7,413 nucleotides of DNA, from contig PBHS01000025.1 in the NCBI GenBank assembly GCA_002719575.1, positions 4,279 through 11,691 on the forward strand. The letters run 5' to 3'. The notes below the pieces were generated by a model. It worked only from the letters and a program-made list of their open reading frames with translations. It did no database searches and was not told the DNA's origin. Each line of letters begins with the position of its first letter. The first letter of the stretch is position 1. Both the position numbers and the translations under genes were made by a program. Positions 1-6,198 of the stretch are shown piece by piece. The DNA is from Gammaproteobacteria bacterium (lineage in GTDB: Bacteria; Pseudomonadota; Gammaproteobacteria; Pseudomonadales; Pseudohongiellaceae).

Positions 1-883
1 TGCCCACGACTCGGTGTTGTTCATCCAGATGGAAAACCCATTCAGCCTTGCCGGGCAAACTGTTCAGTGCATGTCTCGTCAATCGCTCGAAGTGCTGAAT
101 GAAGCGGGCAATTTCTGCAGGATTCATCAGGCCACCTGTGTCTGCATTGACGAGCGCTGCGCGTTGCCGCTGTAGCTTTTCTTCCTGCAGGCAGCGCCAG
201 GCGAACACCTGTTTGAATGACGGCGCCCGCAGCATCAACAGGGAATCTAACCGGCCGAATGTTTCTGCAAAATCTGTTTTGAGAGTGTCATTAACGAAGC
301 TGCGCCATGATCCGTCGCTGTCCTCGGTCGTTTCCAGGTGATTTACCGGTGATAGCAGACGTTCAGAGGACTCCGGATCCAGACCGACAAACCAACCTTC
401 TAAAATGATGAGATCGACAGGAAGAGTCGCCGGGGCCCAGTCGGCTTCCGGTGCTGGATTATCTGTTGCTTTGTCAAAGCGTGGGATCTTTAAGGTGCGA
501 GTGCGATTTTCAAGCAACTGGTTCAGGCAAAATTTTAGTTTCTTCAGGTCATGGGTGCCGGGTACCCCTCGAGTCGCTAAAAGTGGGTGCACCGTTTCAG
601 CGAGCCGTGCCCGCGCATGTCTCGAGAGATAGAAGTCATCGATCGAGAGAACAGCAACTTTGAGGCCTGCTTCTTCACAGCAAAGCTCGAAAAGTTTGGC
701 CAAAGTCGACTTCCCTGTGCCCTGAGCGCCATTGATGCCAATAAACAGAGGGGCATTTTGGTTTTTCGTCTGACGCAGGATCAGATCCTGTACGGCAGGG
801 AGGAACCAGTTGCGTGCATCCTCACCATAGGCAAGTGGCAAGTCTTCTCTGAGCAGAAATTCCTGTATAAGCTGTGGGGTCAC
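1..883 (-). CDS. D-glycerate 3-kinase-like P-loop kinase (3' end beyond window)
   Basis: I translated the minus strand by hand and found 294 open codons running off the left edge, so only a short C-terminal piece should be missing. Seen: a Walker A loop GAQGTGKST at residues 52-60; SIDDFYL at about 80-86; RGVPGTHD at 105-112; IPRFDK at 133-138; a Walker B-like segment LPVDLIILEGWFVG at 154-167; and a C-terminal HFERLTRH at 264-271. This order of motifs matches the plant GLYK / yeast Tda10 kinase family as I know it. Family members phosphorylate D-glycerate to 3-phosphoglycerate, or are uncharacterised cytosolic small-molecule kinases. The start is GTG at 883, the first ATG/GTG/TTG after an in-frame TAG at 989-991; it has no clear Shine-Dalgarno sequence. 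The gene is divergent from the DnaT-like gene. Substrate is inferred from the family only; a pantothenate/uridine-kinase-like role is less likely. I am confident of the fold and less so of the substrate. Confidence 0.87.
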   Translation of the reverse strand, partial: MTPQLIQEFLLREDLPLAYGEDARNWFLPAVQDLILRQTKNQNAPLFIGINGAQGTGKSTLAKLFELCCEEAGLKVAVLSIDDFYLSRHARARLAETVHPLLATRGVPGTHDLKKLKFCLNQLLENRTRTLKIPRFDKATDNPAPEADWAPATLPVDLIILEGWFVGLDPESSERLLSPVNHLETTEDSDGSWRSFVNDTLKTDFAETFGRLDSLLMLRAPSFKQVFAWRCLQEEKLQRQRAALVNADTGGLMNPAEIARFIQHFERLTRHALNSLPGKAEWVFHLDEQHRVVG

Positions 884-918
884 GGTGGGTAGATAGTGGG
901 GAATCTGTGTGATTGCGC

Positions 919-948
919 AGTTTACCTTGCCATAGTAAGCGGGTTCAA
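919..948 (-). promoter_or_regulatory. Candidate sigma-70 promoter of the kinase gene
   Basis: On the minus strand, TTGAAC (948-943) and TAAACT (924-919) are separated by 18 bases, each matching four of six consensus positions. Transcription would begin near 912, giving a leader of about 30 bases before the GTG at 883. The -35 box lies one base from the left arm of the inverted repeat at 950-959. Found by eye only. Confidence 0.4.
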
Positions 949-949
949 T

Positions 950-998
950 CGCGTTGTAGGGAACGGCCGCACGCCTGTGATACGATCTCTACAACGCG
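950..998. repeat. Perfect 10-base inverted repeat in the divergent promoter region
   Basis: CGCGTTGTAG at 950-959 is matched exactly by its reverse complement CTACAACGCG at 989-998, with a 29-base spacer and 39 bases between equivalent positions. It sits between the candidate kinase promoter and a candidate extended -10 element for the DnaT-like gene. The right arm covers the start site predicted for that element. It could be two half-sites for a regulator controlling both genes, or a long-loop stem in RNA. Which one is unknown. Confidence 0.6.
978..986 (+). promoter_or_regulatory. Candidate extended -10 element for the DnaT-like gene
   Basis: TGATACGAT fits the TGn-hexamer form of an extended -10 box (hexamer TACGAT at 981-986), and no good -35 box lies 16-18 bases upstream. 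A start near 993 would give a leader of about 79 bases before the GTG at 1072. It lies between the arms of the inverted repeat. The match is short, so this is tentative. Confidence 0.3.
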
Positions 999-1071
999 TA
1001 GTTTGGAGTGGGCATTTGTGTCTTCCCAACCGACGCAAAAAAGACCCATTTTAAAGTGATCAAATTTCTTC

Positions 1072-2232
1072 GTGTCAAAGCTAGTCCCAGAGCAACCACT
1101 CGTTATTTCTCCGACTCTCGCTGCAACAATAGGTCTGGGCGAAGCGGTGATGCTCCAGGCGTTAGCCGAGCTCATCCGCCATCGGGGTCAGCTGCGCAAC
1201 GGCGATTCGAGGGTACGCTGGCTTCGCCTTCAGGACCATGAGCTTCCTTGTCTGTTTCCGTTTTGGAGTCTGTCGGAAAGTCAGGAACTTCAGCAAAGCC
1301 TGCAAAACCTCGGCGTGCTTCAACTGGAGCACGCACCTGACGCGCGCTCTGTCTGGATCGCTATCGACGACGGCGCAGATGCGATAGCGCAAGGCAAGTC
1401 TTCGCCGACGAAGACTGCTAAGTCATCGGACGTGAAAGCAGAGTTGCCAATCACTGAGCGTGTGGGCGCTGGATCGGATGCTGCCATGCTGATTCCGGAA
1501 GATTGGCAGCCGGATGACAACTGGATTCGGCTGGCAAAGCAGCATGCAATACCAAACGAATTTATTCGCAGCCTGATTCCTGAATTTGTGCATTACTGGC
1601 GCGACAGGGGCCAAGCGAGATTTTCCTGGGGCAATGCGTTCTACAAGCACGTATTGAAAGAATGGCGTCACGAGCAGACGCGCAAAAGCGCGCACGAGTT
1701 GGCAAGCACTATGTCTCCGCAATGGTTGCCCAGTGCAGACGCGCTTGAGATTCTGGGTAATGTCGGTATCAGCCGCGGCTTCATCGAGGACGCCATTCCG
1801 GAATTTGTTCTCTACTGGAGAGAGCGAGGCGTGATGCGTGGCGCCTGGAATACCAAATTTATTGAACATATTCGCAGGCAATGGGCAAAATATACGGCCT
1901 CTTTTGGGCTCGATGACACCCCGCGCCCTATTGCAGATGGATGGCAGCCAAGTGCGGATTGTTTTGAGATTTTGCAGCTGGCTGAGATCGACGAGGCTTA
2001 CGCTCGCAGTAAGGTGCCGGAGTTCGTGCTTTATTGGAAAGACAGTGAACAGGTCAAGGCCTCATGGAACACGGTGTTCCTTCAGTTTATTAAACAGGAT
2101 TGGGCTCGCCGTCTGAAACAAGGCGGTTATGACGAGAAATTGTATGGAGAAGATCAAGCCATTGCTGGAACGAACCAGCAGAAAATTAGGGAAAGGTTCG
2201 AGCGCATCGCTGATCGAAGTTGGGCAGACTGA
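1072..2232 (+). CDS. DnaT-like primosomal protein with three tandem DnaT-type modules
   Basis: The 386-residue protein begins at GTG 1072, the first start after an in-frame TGA at 1057-1059; no Shine-Dalgarno sequence is visible. Residues 1-100 look like a winged helix of the kind seen in phage O-type replication proteins: a helical start, then WLRLQDHEL, LFPFWSLS and a QSLQNLGVLQLE segment. A charged linker covers about 101-140. Three copies of one module follow (about 141-200, 215-273, 287-346), each with W-x-P near its start, PEF(V)xYW in the middle, and W-xx-(A/V)F plus a closing W. This pattern fits the DnaT-like ssDNA-binding domain of E. coli DnaT, which works with PriA/PriB and DnaC in replication restart and has only one such domain. 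The next gene is a lambda-P-type helicase loader, so a role in loading DnaB is a reasonable inference. The exact function is unproven, and phage-type initiation (O-like) is an alternative. Confidence 0.85.
   Translation: MSKLVPEQPLVISPTLAATIGLGEAVMLQALAELIRHRGQLRNGDSRVRWLRLQDHELPCLFPFWSLSESQELQQSLQNLGVLQLEHAPDARSVWIAIDDGADAIAQGKSSPTKTAKSSDVKAELPITERVGAGSDAAMLIPEDWQPDDNWIRLAKQHAIPNEFIRSLIPEFVHYWRDRGQARFSWGNAFYKHVLKEWRHEQTRKSAHELASTMSPQWLPSADALEILGNVGISRGFIEDAIPEFVLYWRERGVMRGAWNTKFIEHIRRQWAKYTASFGLDDTPRPIADGWQPSADCFEILQLAEIDEAYARSKVPEFVLYWKDSEQVKASWNTVFLQFIKQDWARRLKQGGYDEKLYGEDQAIAGTNQQKIRERFERIADRSWAD
1492..2112 (+). repeat. Three tandem DnaT-type modules with a 73-residue period
   Basis: Within the DnaT-like gene, three landmarks recur at exactly 73-residue steps. 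The first tryptophan is at 145, 218 and 291. The PEF glutamate is at 171, 244 and 317. The closing tryptophan is at 198, 271 and 344. The period is 219 bases in DNA, yet the copies are clearly diverged at base level (for example, the YW-(R/K) segments use different codons). This points to an old internal triplication rather than a recent copying event or an assembly artefact. Confidence 0.85.
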
Positions 2233-2863
2233 GACTCGTGAGCACCCGCCTGCGGCCGTTAGGGCCGAAGAGTCAGAGGCCGACTTTGACTCTGGGGCAG
2301 CGCTGGATCATGTGGATGCGATTAATCAGATTTTCGCCGAGTTCGAATTTTCCTATCACAATCAGTATCACAAAGCGTTTGCAGACACTGAAAGCCTGGC
2401 CATCGCAAAGAAATATTGGTTAAGTTCTCTTGAGAATTATCTGCCGACACAAATTGTCAGAGCAGCTAAGAAAGTGATTCGTAGTCAGGACTACCTGCCC
2501 TCAATCGCAAGTCTGGTTCGGGCTTGTGAAGAAGGTTTTGACTTATTCGGGCTACCTGCTCCGTTCAGCGCCTATCTAGAAGCGTGTTCTGCGTCGTCGC
2601 CGAAACGGGAATATCAATGGAGTCATCCCGCCGTGTATTTGGCGGGAGCAGCAACAGACTGGTTTACTCTGGCGAATGAGAGAGAATCGGTCGCCTTTCC
2701 CCGCTTTGAATACCACTACGATCAGTTGTGTAAGCGGGTTATGGCAGGCGAAGATCTGCACCTGCCGGTCACTCAGGCCCTTCCCGAAAAAACCGAGCGA
2801 GCCCTAACTGCCGAAGAGCGTCGGTCTCGCCTAGCGCAAATTCGGAGAGAGCTGGGTATTTGA
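2144..2863 (+). CDS. Lambda P-like replication protein / putative DnaB helicase loader
   Basis: The protein has 239 residues, close to phage lambda P (233 as I recall). Similarity to lambda P from memory: an N-terminal M-x-x-I start; INQIFAEF at 60-67; YLPS near 117-120 followed by a (V)xACEE stretch; GLP at 136-138; a cysteine at 148; W-S-H-P-A-V-Y at 159-165; a G(E)xxxxPV segment at 202-209; LP at 213-214; and a basic C-terminus LAQIRRELGI. Lambda P binds DnaB and delivers it to the O-bound origin, so this protein may load the replicative helicase together with the DnaT-like partner. The start is uncertain. ATG 2144 matches the M-x-x-I start of lambda P. ATG 2129 has a better Shine-Dalgarno (AAGG five bases upstream). 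GTG 2312 would avoid overlapping the upstream gene but loses about 56 residues. With 2144 the overlap with the DnaT-like gene is 89 bases, in a different frame. Its TGA stop abuts the ettA stop. Confidence 0.82.
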   Translation: MEKIKPLLERTSRKLGKGSSASLIEVGQTETREHPPAAVRAEESEADFDSGAALDHVDAINQIFAEFEFSYHNQYHKAFADTESLAIAKKYWLSSLENYLPTQIVRAAKKVIRSQDYLPSIASLVRACEEGFDLFGLPAPFSAYLEACSASSPKREYQWSHPAVYLAGAATDWFTLANERESVAFPRFEYHYDQLCKRVMAGEDLHLPVTQALPEKTERALTAEERRSRLAQIRRELGI

Positions 2864-4531
2864 CTAGGCGTCTAGCTTTTTATACCGAACTCGAGTCGGT
2901 TGGTTGTCACCAACGCGTTTCTTGTGGGCGGCTTCATAGTCAGAGTAGTTACCCTCATGCCATAAAACCTGACTTTCTCCTTCAAAAGCGAGTATGTGAG
3001 TACAGATACGGTCGAGAAACCAGCGATCGTGAGACACTACGATTGCGCAGCCTGGAAATGCAAGCAATCCCTCCTCCAATGCCCGCAGCGTCTCGACATC
3101 GAGGTCATTGGTGGGCTCGTCTAGCAATAGCACATTACCTCCTTTTCTGAGCAGCTTAGCCATATGCAGTCGGTTACGCTCTCCACCAGATAGGTCTTTG
3201 ACGAATTTCTGTTGATCGGCGCCTTTGAAGTTAAAGCGACTCGCATAGGCACGAGAGGCGATTTCGTAACTCCCGATATGGATGATGTCCTGCTCATCTG
3301 ACAATTCTTGCCAGACTGTTTTATCACCTGTGAGCTCGTCACGACTCTGATCTACATAGGCAAGACTGACAGTATCTCCAAGCTCGATTCCGCCGCTATC
3401 TGGTTGTTCCGCACCAACCAGCATACGAAGAAAAGTCGTCTTGCCTGCGCCATTCCCACCGATAATGCCAACAATGCTGCCCTTGGGAACTGAGAAACTC
3501 AGGTCCTCAATTAGGATGCGATCGCCGAAGCCCTTACAGAGCTTGCTCACCTCAATCACTTTGTCGCCCAGGCGAGCACCAGGGGGTATGTAAAGTTCCT
3601 GCGTTTCGTTGCGCTTTTGGAAATCCTTGGTATTTAGCTCTTCGAAGCGAGAAATACGGGCTTTGCTCTTAGACTGGCGGCCCTTGGGATTGTTTCGCAC
3701 CCATTCAAGCTCTGATTTGATCGTGCGCTCGCGAGCGGCCTCCCTCTTGTCTTCAATTTTCAGCCTTTCTTCTTTGGCTGCAAGCCAGGCGCTATAATTG
3801 CCCTCGTAAGGGATGCCATGACCCCGGTCCAACTCTAGAATCCATCCGGCCGCATTATCCAGGAAATAACGGTCATGGGTAATTGCGACAACAGTGCCAG
3901 GGTAATCCTGCAGGAAGCGTTCGAGCCAGGCCACGCTTTCCGCATCAAGGTGATTGGTCGGCTCATCCAGCAGCAACATGCTGGGTTTCGAGAGCAGCAA
4001 CCGGCACAGCGCCACCCGACGCTTTTCTCCACCTGAAAGGCTACCGACAGTGGCATCCCAGTCTGGTAAACGTAGAGCATCCGCGGCAATGTCAAGCGTG
4101 CGCTCGATTTGCCAGCCATCGACCGCATCAATTTCATTTTGTAGTTCACCTTGGCGCCCCAACAAGGCATTCATCTCGTCACCGCCCATGGGCTCAGCAA
4201 ACTTGTCGCTAATTGCATTGAATTCGTTTGTTAGATCGATTATTCCCTGAATGCCTTTTTCGACGTTCTCCCTGACGGTCAGCGCTTCTTCTAATTCAGG
4301 TTCTTGCGGCAGGTACCCAATTTTTATTCCGGGCTGCGCTCTGGCCTCCCCGTTTATCTCAGTGTCCACGCCTGCCATGATCCGCAGTAAGGTCGACTTG
4401 CCCGCTCCGTTCAGGCCGAGTACGCCGATCTTGGCTCCCGGGAAAAACGATAGTGAGATATCTTTGAGAATTTCGCGTTTAGGCGGAACGACTTTGCTTA
4501 CTCGATTCATGGTGTAGACAAACTGAGCCAT
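2864..4531 (-). CDS. ettA: Energy-dependent translational throttle protein EttA (ABC-F ATPase)
   Basis: The 555-residue protein has the length I recall for E. coli EttA. It carries two ABC cassettes and no membrane segments. Cassette 1: Walker A GLNGAGKST at 39-47, signature LSGGEK at 165-170, Walker B LLLDEP at 186-191, switch histidine 219. Cassette 2: Walker A GGNGAGKTT at 358-366, LSGGER at 447-452, LLLDEP at 468-473, histidine 501. The segment at about 90-140 is the arm that distinguishes EttA within ABC-F, and the charged stretch at about 245-320 is the inter-cassette linker (P-site tRNA interaction motif). EttA binds the ribosomal E site and gates entry into elongation according to ATP/ADP ratio. 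The start ATG has AAGG nine bases upstream on the minus strand. It is divergent from glyA and convergent, with no spacer, with the lambda-P-like gene. Other ABC-F members (Uup, YheS) fit the arm and length less well. Confidence 0.95.
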   Translation of the reverse strand: MAQFVYTMNRVSKVVPPKREILKDISLSFFPGAKIGVLGLNGAGKSTLLRIMAGVDTEINGEARAQPGIKIGYLPQEPELEEALTVRENVEKGIQGIIDLTNEFNAISDKFAEPMGGDEMNALLGRQGELQNEIDAVDGWQIERTLDIAADALRLPDWDATVGSLSGGEKRRVALCRLLLSKPSMLLLDEPTNHLDAESVAWLERFLQDYPGTVVAITHDRYFLDNAAGWILELDRGHGIPYEGNYSAWLAAKEERLKIEDKREAARERTIKSELEWVRNNPKGRQSKSKARISRFEELNTKDFQKRNETQELYIPPGARLGDKVIEVSKLCKGFGDRILIEDLSFSVPKGSIVGIIGGNGAGKTTFLRMLVGAEQPDSGGIELGDTVSLAYVDQSRDELTGDKTVWQELSDEQDIIHIGSYEIASRAYASRFNFKGADQQKFVKDLSGGERNRLHMAKLLRKGGNVLLLDEPTNDLDVETLRALEEGLLAFPGCAIVVSHDRWFLDRICTHILAFEGESQVLWHEGNYSDYEAAHKKRVGDNQPTRVRYKKLDA

Positions 4532-4632
4532 CTAGATAAACCTTATAAATGAATTCATAACATTGGTAGAAATAAAAACGATGCACTCGTTTTCAGATTG
4601 GAAGGCTCTTAAAAACAAGCACTCACTCCGTT

Positions 4633-4659
4633 ATCTTACAACATCTGTGCTATGAACAA
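4633..4659 (-). promoter_or_regulatory. Weak candidate promoter for ettA
   Basis: On the minus strand, TTGTTC (4659-4654) and TAAGAT (4638-4633) are 15 bases apart, which is shorter than ideal. Transcription would begin near 4626, leaving about 95 bases of leader. It is the best pair I could find by eye, but it is weak. Confidence 0.22.
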
Positions 4660-4752
4660 GTATCCTTGCCAATTTTCTGATAAAGACCCTTTAAGATTAT
4701 TTGGACGGTGTGAGAAGGGAGGTTCCCGCCATTGGAGACTGAATCGAAAGCG

Positions 4753-4847
4753 ATATCTTGAACGAAATTGATCCTACATGTTTTTTCAGTTATTCCCATT
4801 GAAGTTGAAAAGCACCTTTAAATGACAGCCCATTCCCAATATCTTGA
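4753..4847 (+). repeat. Nine-base direct repeat ATATCTTGA upstream of glyA
   Basis: ATATCTTGA occurs at 4753-4761 and again at 4839-4847, 86 bases apart on the same strand. It could be a pair of regulator sites, but nine bases in AT-rich DNA may be chance. Confidence 0.35.
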
Positions 4848-4873
4848 TGCTCTGCGCGTCGCCTTCGGTTAAA

Positions 4874-4901
4874 ATGACAAGAACAAACCAAGTCGTAATA
4901 T
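4874..4901 (+). promoter_or_regulatory. Candidate sigma-70 promoter of glyA
   Basis: ATGACA (4874-4879, five of six to TTGACA) and TAATAT (4896-4901, four of six) are 16 bases apart. Transcription would begin near 4908, giving a short leader of about 16 bases that still includes the Shine-Dalgarno sequence. An alternative -10, TAAAAT at 4870-4875, pairs with TTGATG (4844-4849) only at a poor 20-base spacing. Confidence 0.35.
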
Positions 4902-4912
4902 GTCCTGATACC

Positions 4913-4918
4913 AAGGAG
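4913..4918 (+). promoter_or_regulatory. Strong ribosome binding site of glyA
   Basis: AAGGAG lies five bases before the ATG at 4924. It is the strongest Shine-Dalgarno sequence in the window and fixes the glyA start. Confidence 0.85.
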
Positions 4919-4923
4919 ATTAG

Positions 4924-6180
4924 ATGTTTAAGACCGGTTCCAGCCTTGCAGAATTTGACCCTGAAATAACCGCAGCTATTGAATCTGAGAAAGCTCGACA
5001 AGAGCAGCACATCGAGCTTATCGCCTCGGAAAACCACGCAAGCCCCTTTGTGATGGAAGCGCAGGGGTCCGTTCTGACGAACAAATACGCGGAAGGTTAT
5101 CCGAATAAACGCTACTACGGGGGCTGTGAATTCGTAGACGACGTAGAGGAGCTAGCAATTGCCCGAGCGAAAGAACTGTTCGGTGCCGACTATGCCAATG
5201 TGCAGCCCCATTCTGGCTCCGGAGCCAATGCCTCGGTCTACATGGCCCTTGCGAATGCAGGCGACACCGTGCTTGGTATGAGCCTCGCCGATGGCGGCCA
5301 TTTGACCCATGGCGCGTCGGTGAGCTTCTCGGGACGGATCTACAATCCTGTGCAGTACGGCTTGGATAACGAAACAGGAGAAATCGATTACGATCAGATC
5401 GCTCGACTCGCTGAGGAGCACAAGCCAAGGATATTGGTGGGAGGATTTTCTGCTTACTCGCGCGTGGTTGACTGGCAAAAATTCAGGGACATAGCCGACA
5501 GCGTCGGCGCCTATTTGGTCGTCGATATGGCCCACATTTCTGGGTTGGTGGCTGCCGGTGTGTACCCCAGCCCAGTGCAGATTGCCGACGTGACTACCTC
5601 AACCACGCACAAGACTCTTCGCGGTCCTAGAGGCGGCATTATTCTTGCCAAGTCGAACCCAGAGCTTGAAAAGAAACTTAACTTTTCCGTGTTTCCCGAA
5701 AGTCAGGGCGGCCCGCTTATGCATGTGATTGCGGCTAAGGCAATTTGCTTCAAGGAGGCTATGAGTCCGAGCTTTCGCGCTTATCAAGAGCAGGTGATAA
5801 AAAATGCTCAGGTAATGGCTCAGGGATTTATCGACCGAGGCTACGACATAGTATCTGGAGGCACCGACGATCATTTATTCTTGTTGAGTTTGATTAGCCA
5901 GGGCATTACCGGGAAAGATGCGGATGCTGCTCTTGATGAGGCCCATATAACGGTCAATAAGAATGCCGTGCCGAATGATCCAAACCCGCCCTTCGTAACC
6001 AGCGGGTTGAGAATCGGTACGCCAGCGATAACGACTAGGGGCTTCATCGAAAGAGATTGTGCCGAACTGACGGCCTGGATGTGTGACGTGCTAGATGACC
6101 TGGAGAACAGGCAAGTGCGCGCAGCTGTCAGAGAAAAAGTGTTGTCGCTTTGTGCCAAGTTTCCGGTTTATCAGCACTGA
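4924..6180 (+). CDS. glyA: Serine hydroxymethyltransferase
   Basis: The 418-residue protein is typical in length (E. coli GlyA is 417 as I recall). This cytosolic PLP enzyme interconverts serine plus tetrahydrofolate with glycine plus 5,10-methylene-tetrahydrofolate, the main source of one-carbon units for purines, thymidylate and methionine. Seen: [10 protein letters not shown] at 31-40; the [15 protein letters not shown] block at 53-67; the PHSGSGAN segment at 95-102; [14 protein letters not shown] at 199-212, with aspartate 201 and histidine 204 near the cofactor; and the PLP lysine K230 in [13 protein letters not shown] (226-238). The C-terminal [13 protein letters not shown] at 361-373 contains the substrate-carboxylate-binding arginine of the family. 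The chain looks intact, with no missing motif. nrdR begins 18 bases after the stop, so the two are likely one transcript. The upstream neighbour ettA is divergent. Confidence 0.98.
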   Translation: MFKTGSSLAEFDPEITAAIESEKARQEQHIELIASENHASPFVMEAQGSVLTNKYAEGYPNKRYYGGCEFVDDVEELAIARAKELFGADYANVQPHSGSGANASVYMALANAGDTVLGMSLADGGHLTHGASVSFSGRIYNPVQYGLDNETGEIDYDQIARLAEEHKPRILVGGFSAYSRVVDWQKFRDIADSVGAYLVVDMAHISGLVAAGVYPSPVQIADVTTSTTHKTLRGPRGGIILAKSNPELEKKLNFSVFPESQGGPLMHVIAAKAICFKEAMSPSFRAYQEQVIKNAQVMAQGFIDRGYDIVSGGTDDHLFLLSLISQGITGKDADAALDEAHITVNKNAVPNDPNPPFVTSGLRIGTPAITTRGFIERDCAELTAWMCDVLDDLENRQVRAAVREKVLSLCAKFPVYQH

Positions 6181-6198
6181 TCGAATGAGAGCTAATTC

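Larger units (their letters stand above)
4532..4923. other. 392-base divergent gap between ettA and glyA
   Basis: No convincing protein gene is present, and the region is richer in A and T than its neighbours. It must hold the promoters of both flanking genes. Candidate elements are listed separately. I saw no tRNA, no glycine-riboswitch core, no PurR-like ACGCAAACGTTTGCGT palindrome and no NrdR-type box pair. A small GC-rich hairpin (GGGA/TCCC around 4717-4727) lacks a following U-run. Confidence 0.6.

Noticed and set aside
99..892. Several plus-strand open frames at the left edge
   Set aside because: The minus strand carries an unbroken kinase with its full motif set; the plus frames are shadows.
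1423..1881. A 152-codon open frame on the minus strand inside the DnaT-like gene
   Set aside because: It is fully antisense to a gene with strong internal repeat structure, shows no recognisable motif and has no ribosome site context; treated as a shadow frame.
2129..2232. A frameshift splitting one fused DnaT-P gene
   Set aside because: Each protein has a plausible own end and start, the pair matches separate O and P proteins in phage, and no slippery site was evident in the overlap.
1072..2863. The two replication-type genes as a decayed prophage remnant
   Set aside because: Both frames are intact, no integrase, lysis or structural genes or att-like repeats are seen, and flanking genes are housekeeping. 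A domesticated origin remains possible.
3835..4250. Open frames of about 98-111 codons in other frames across the first ettA cassette
   Set aside because: They overlap the Walker B and signature regions of a clear ettA; no independent evidence of coding.
4714..4730. GGGA/TCCC hairpin as a terminator
   Set aside because: The stem is only four base pairs with a three-base loop and is not followed by a T-run on either strand.
4532..4923. PurR or glycine-riboswitch control of glyA, or a replication origin with DnaA boxes
   Set aside because: No PurR-type palindrome, riboswitch core or cluster of TTATNCACA-like boxes could be found by eye.
5018..5535. Open frames of 127 and 136 codons antisense to glyA
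   Set aside because: They are rich in arginine, serine and histidine, as expected from the complement of a coding frame, and resemble no family I know.
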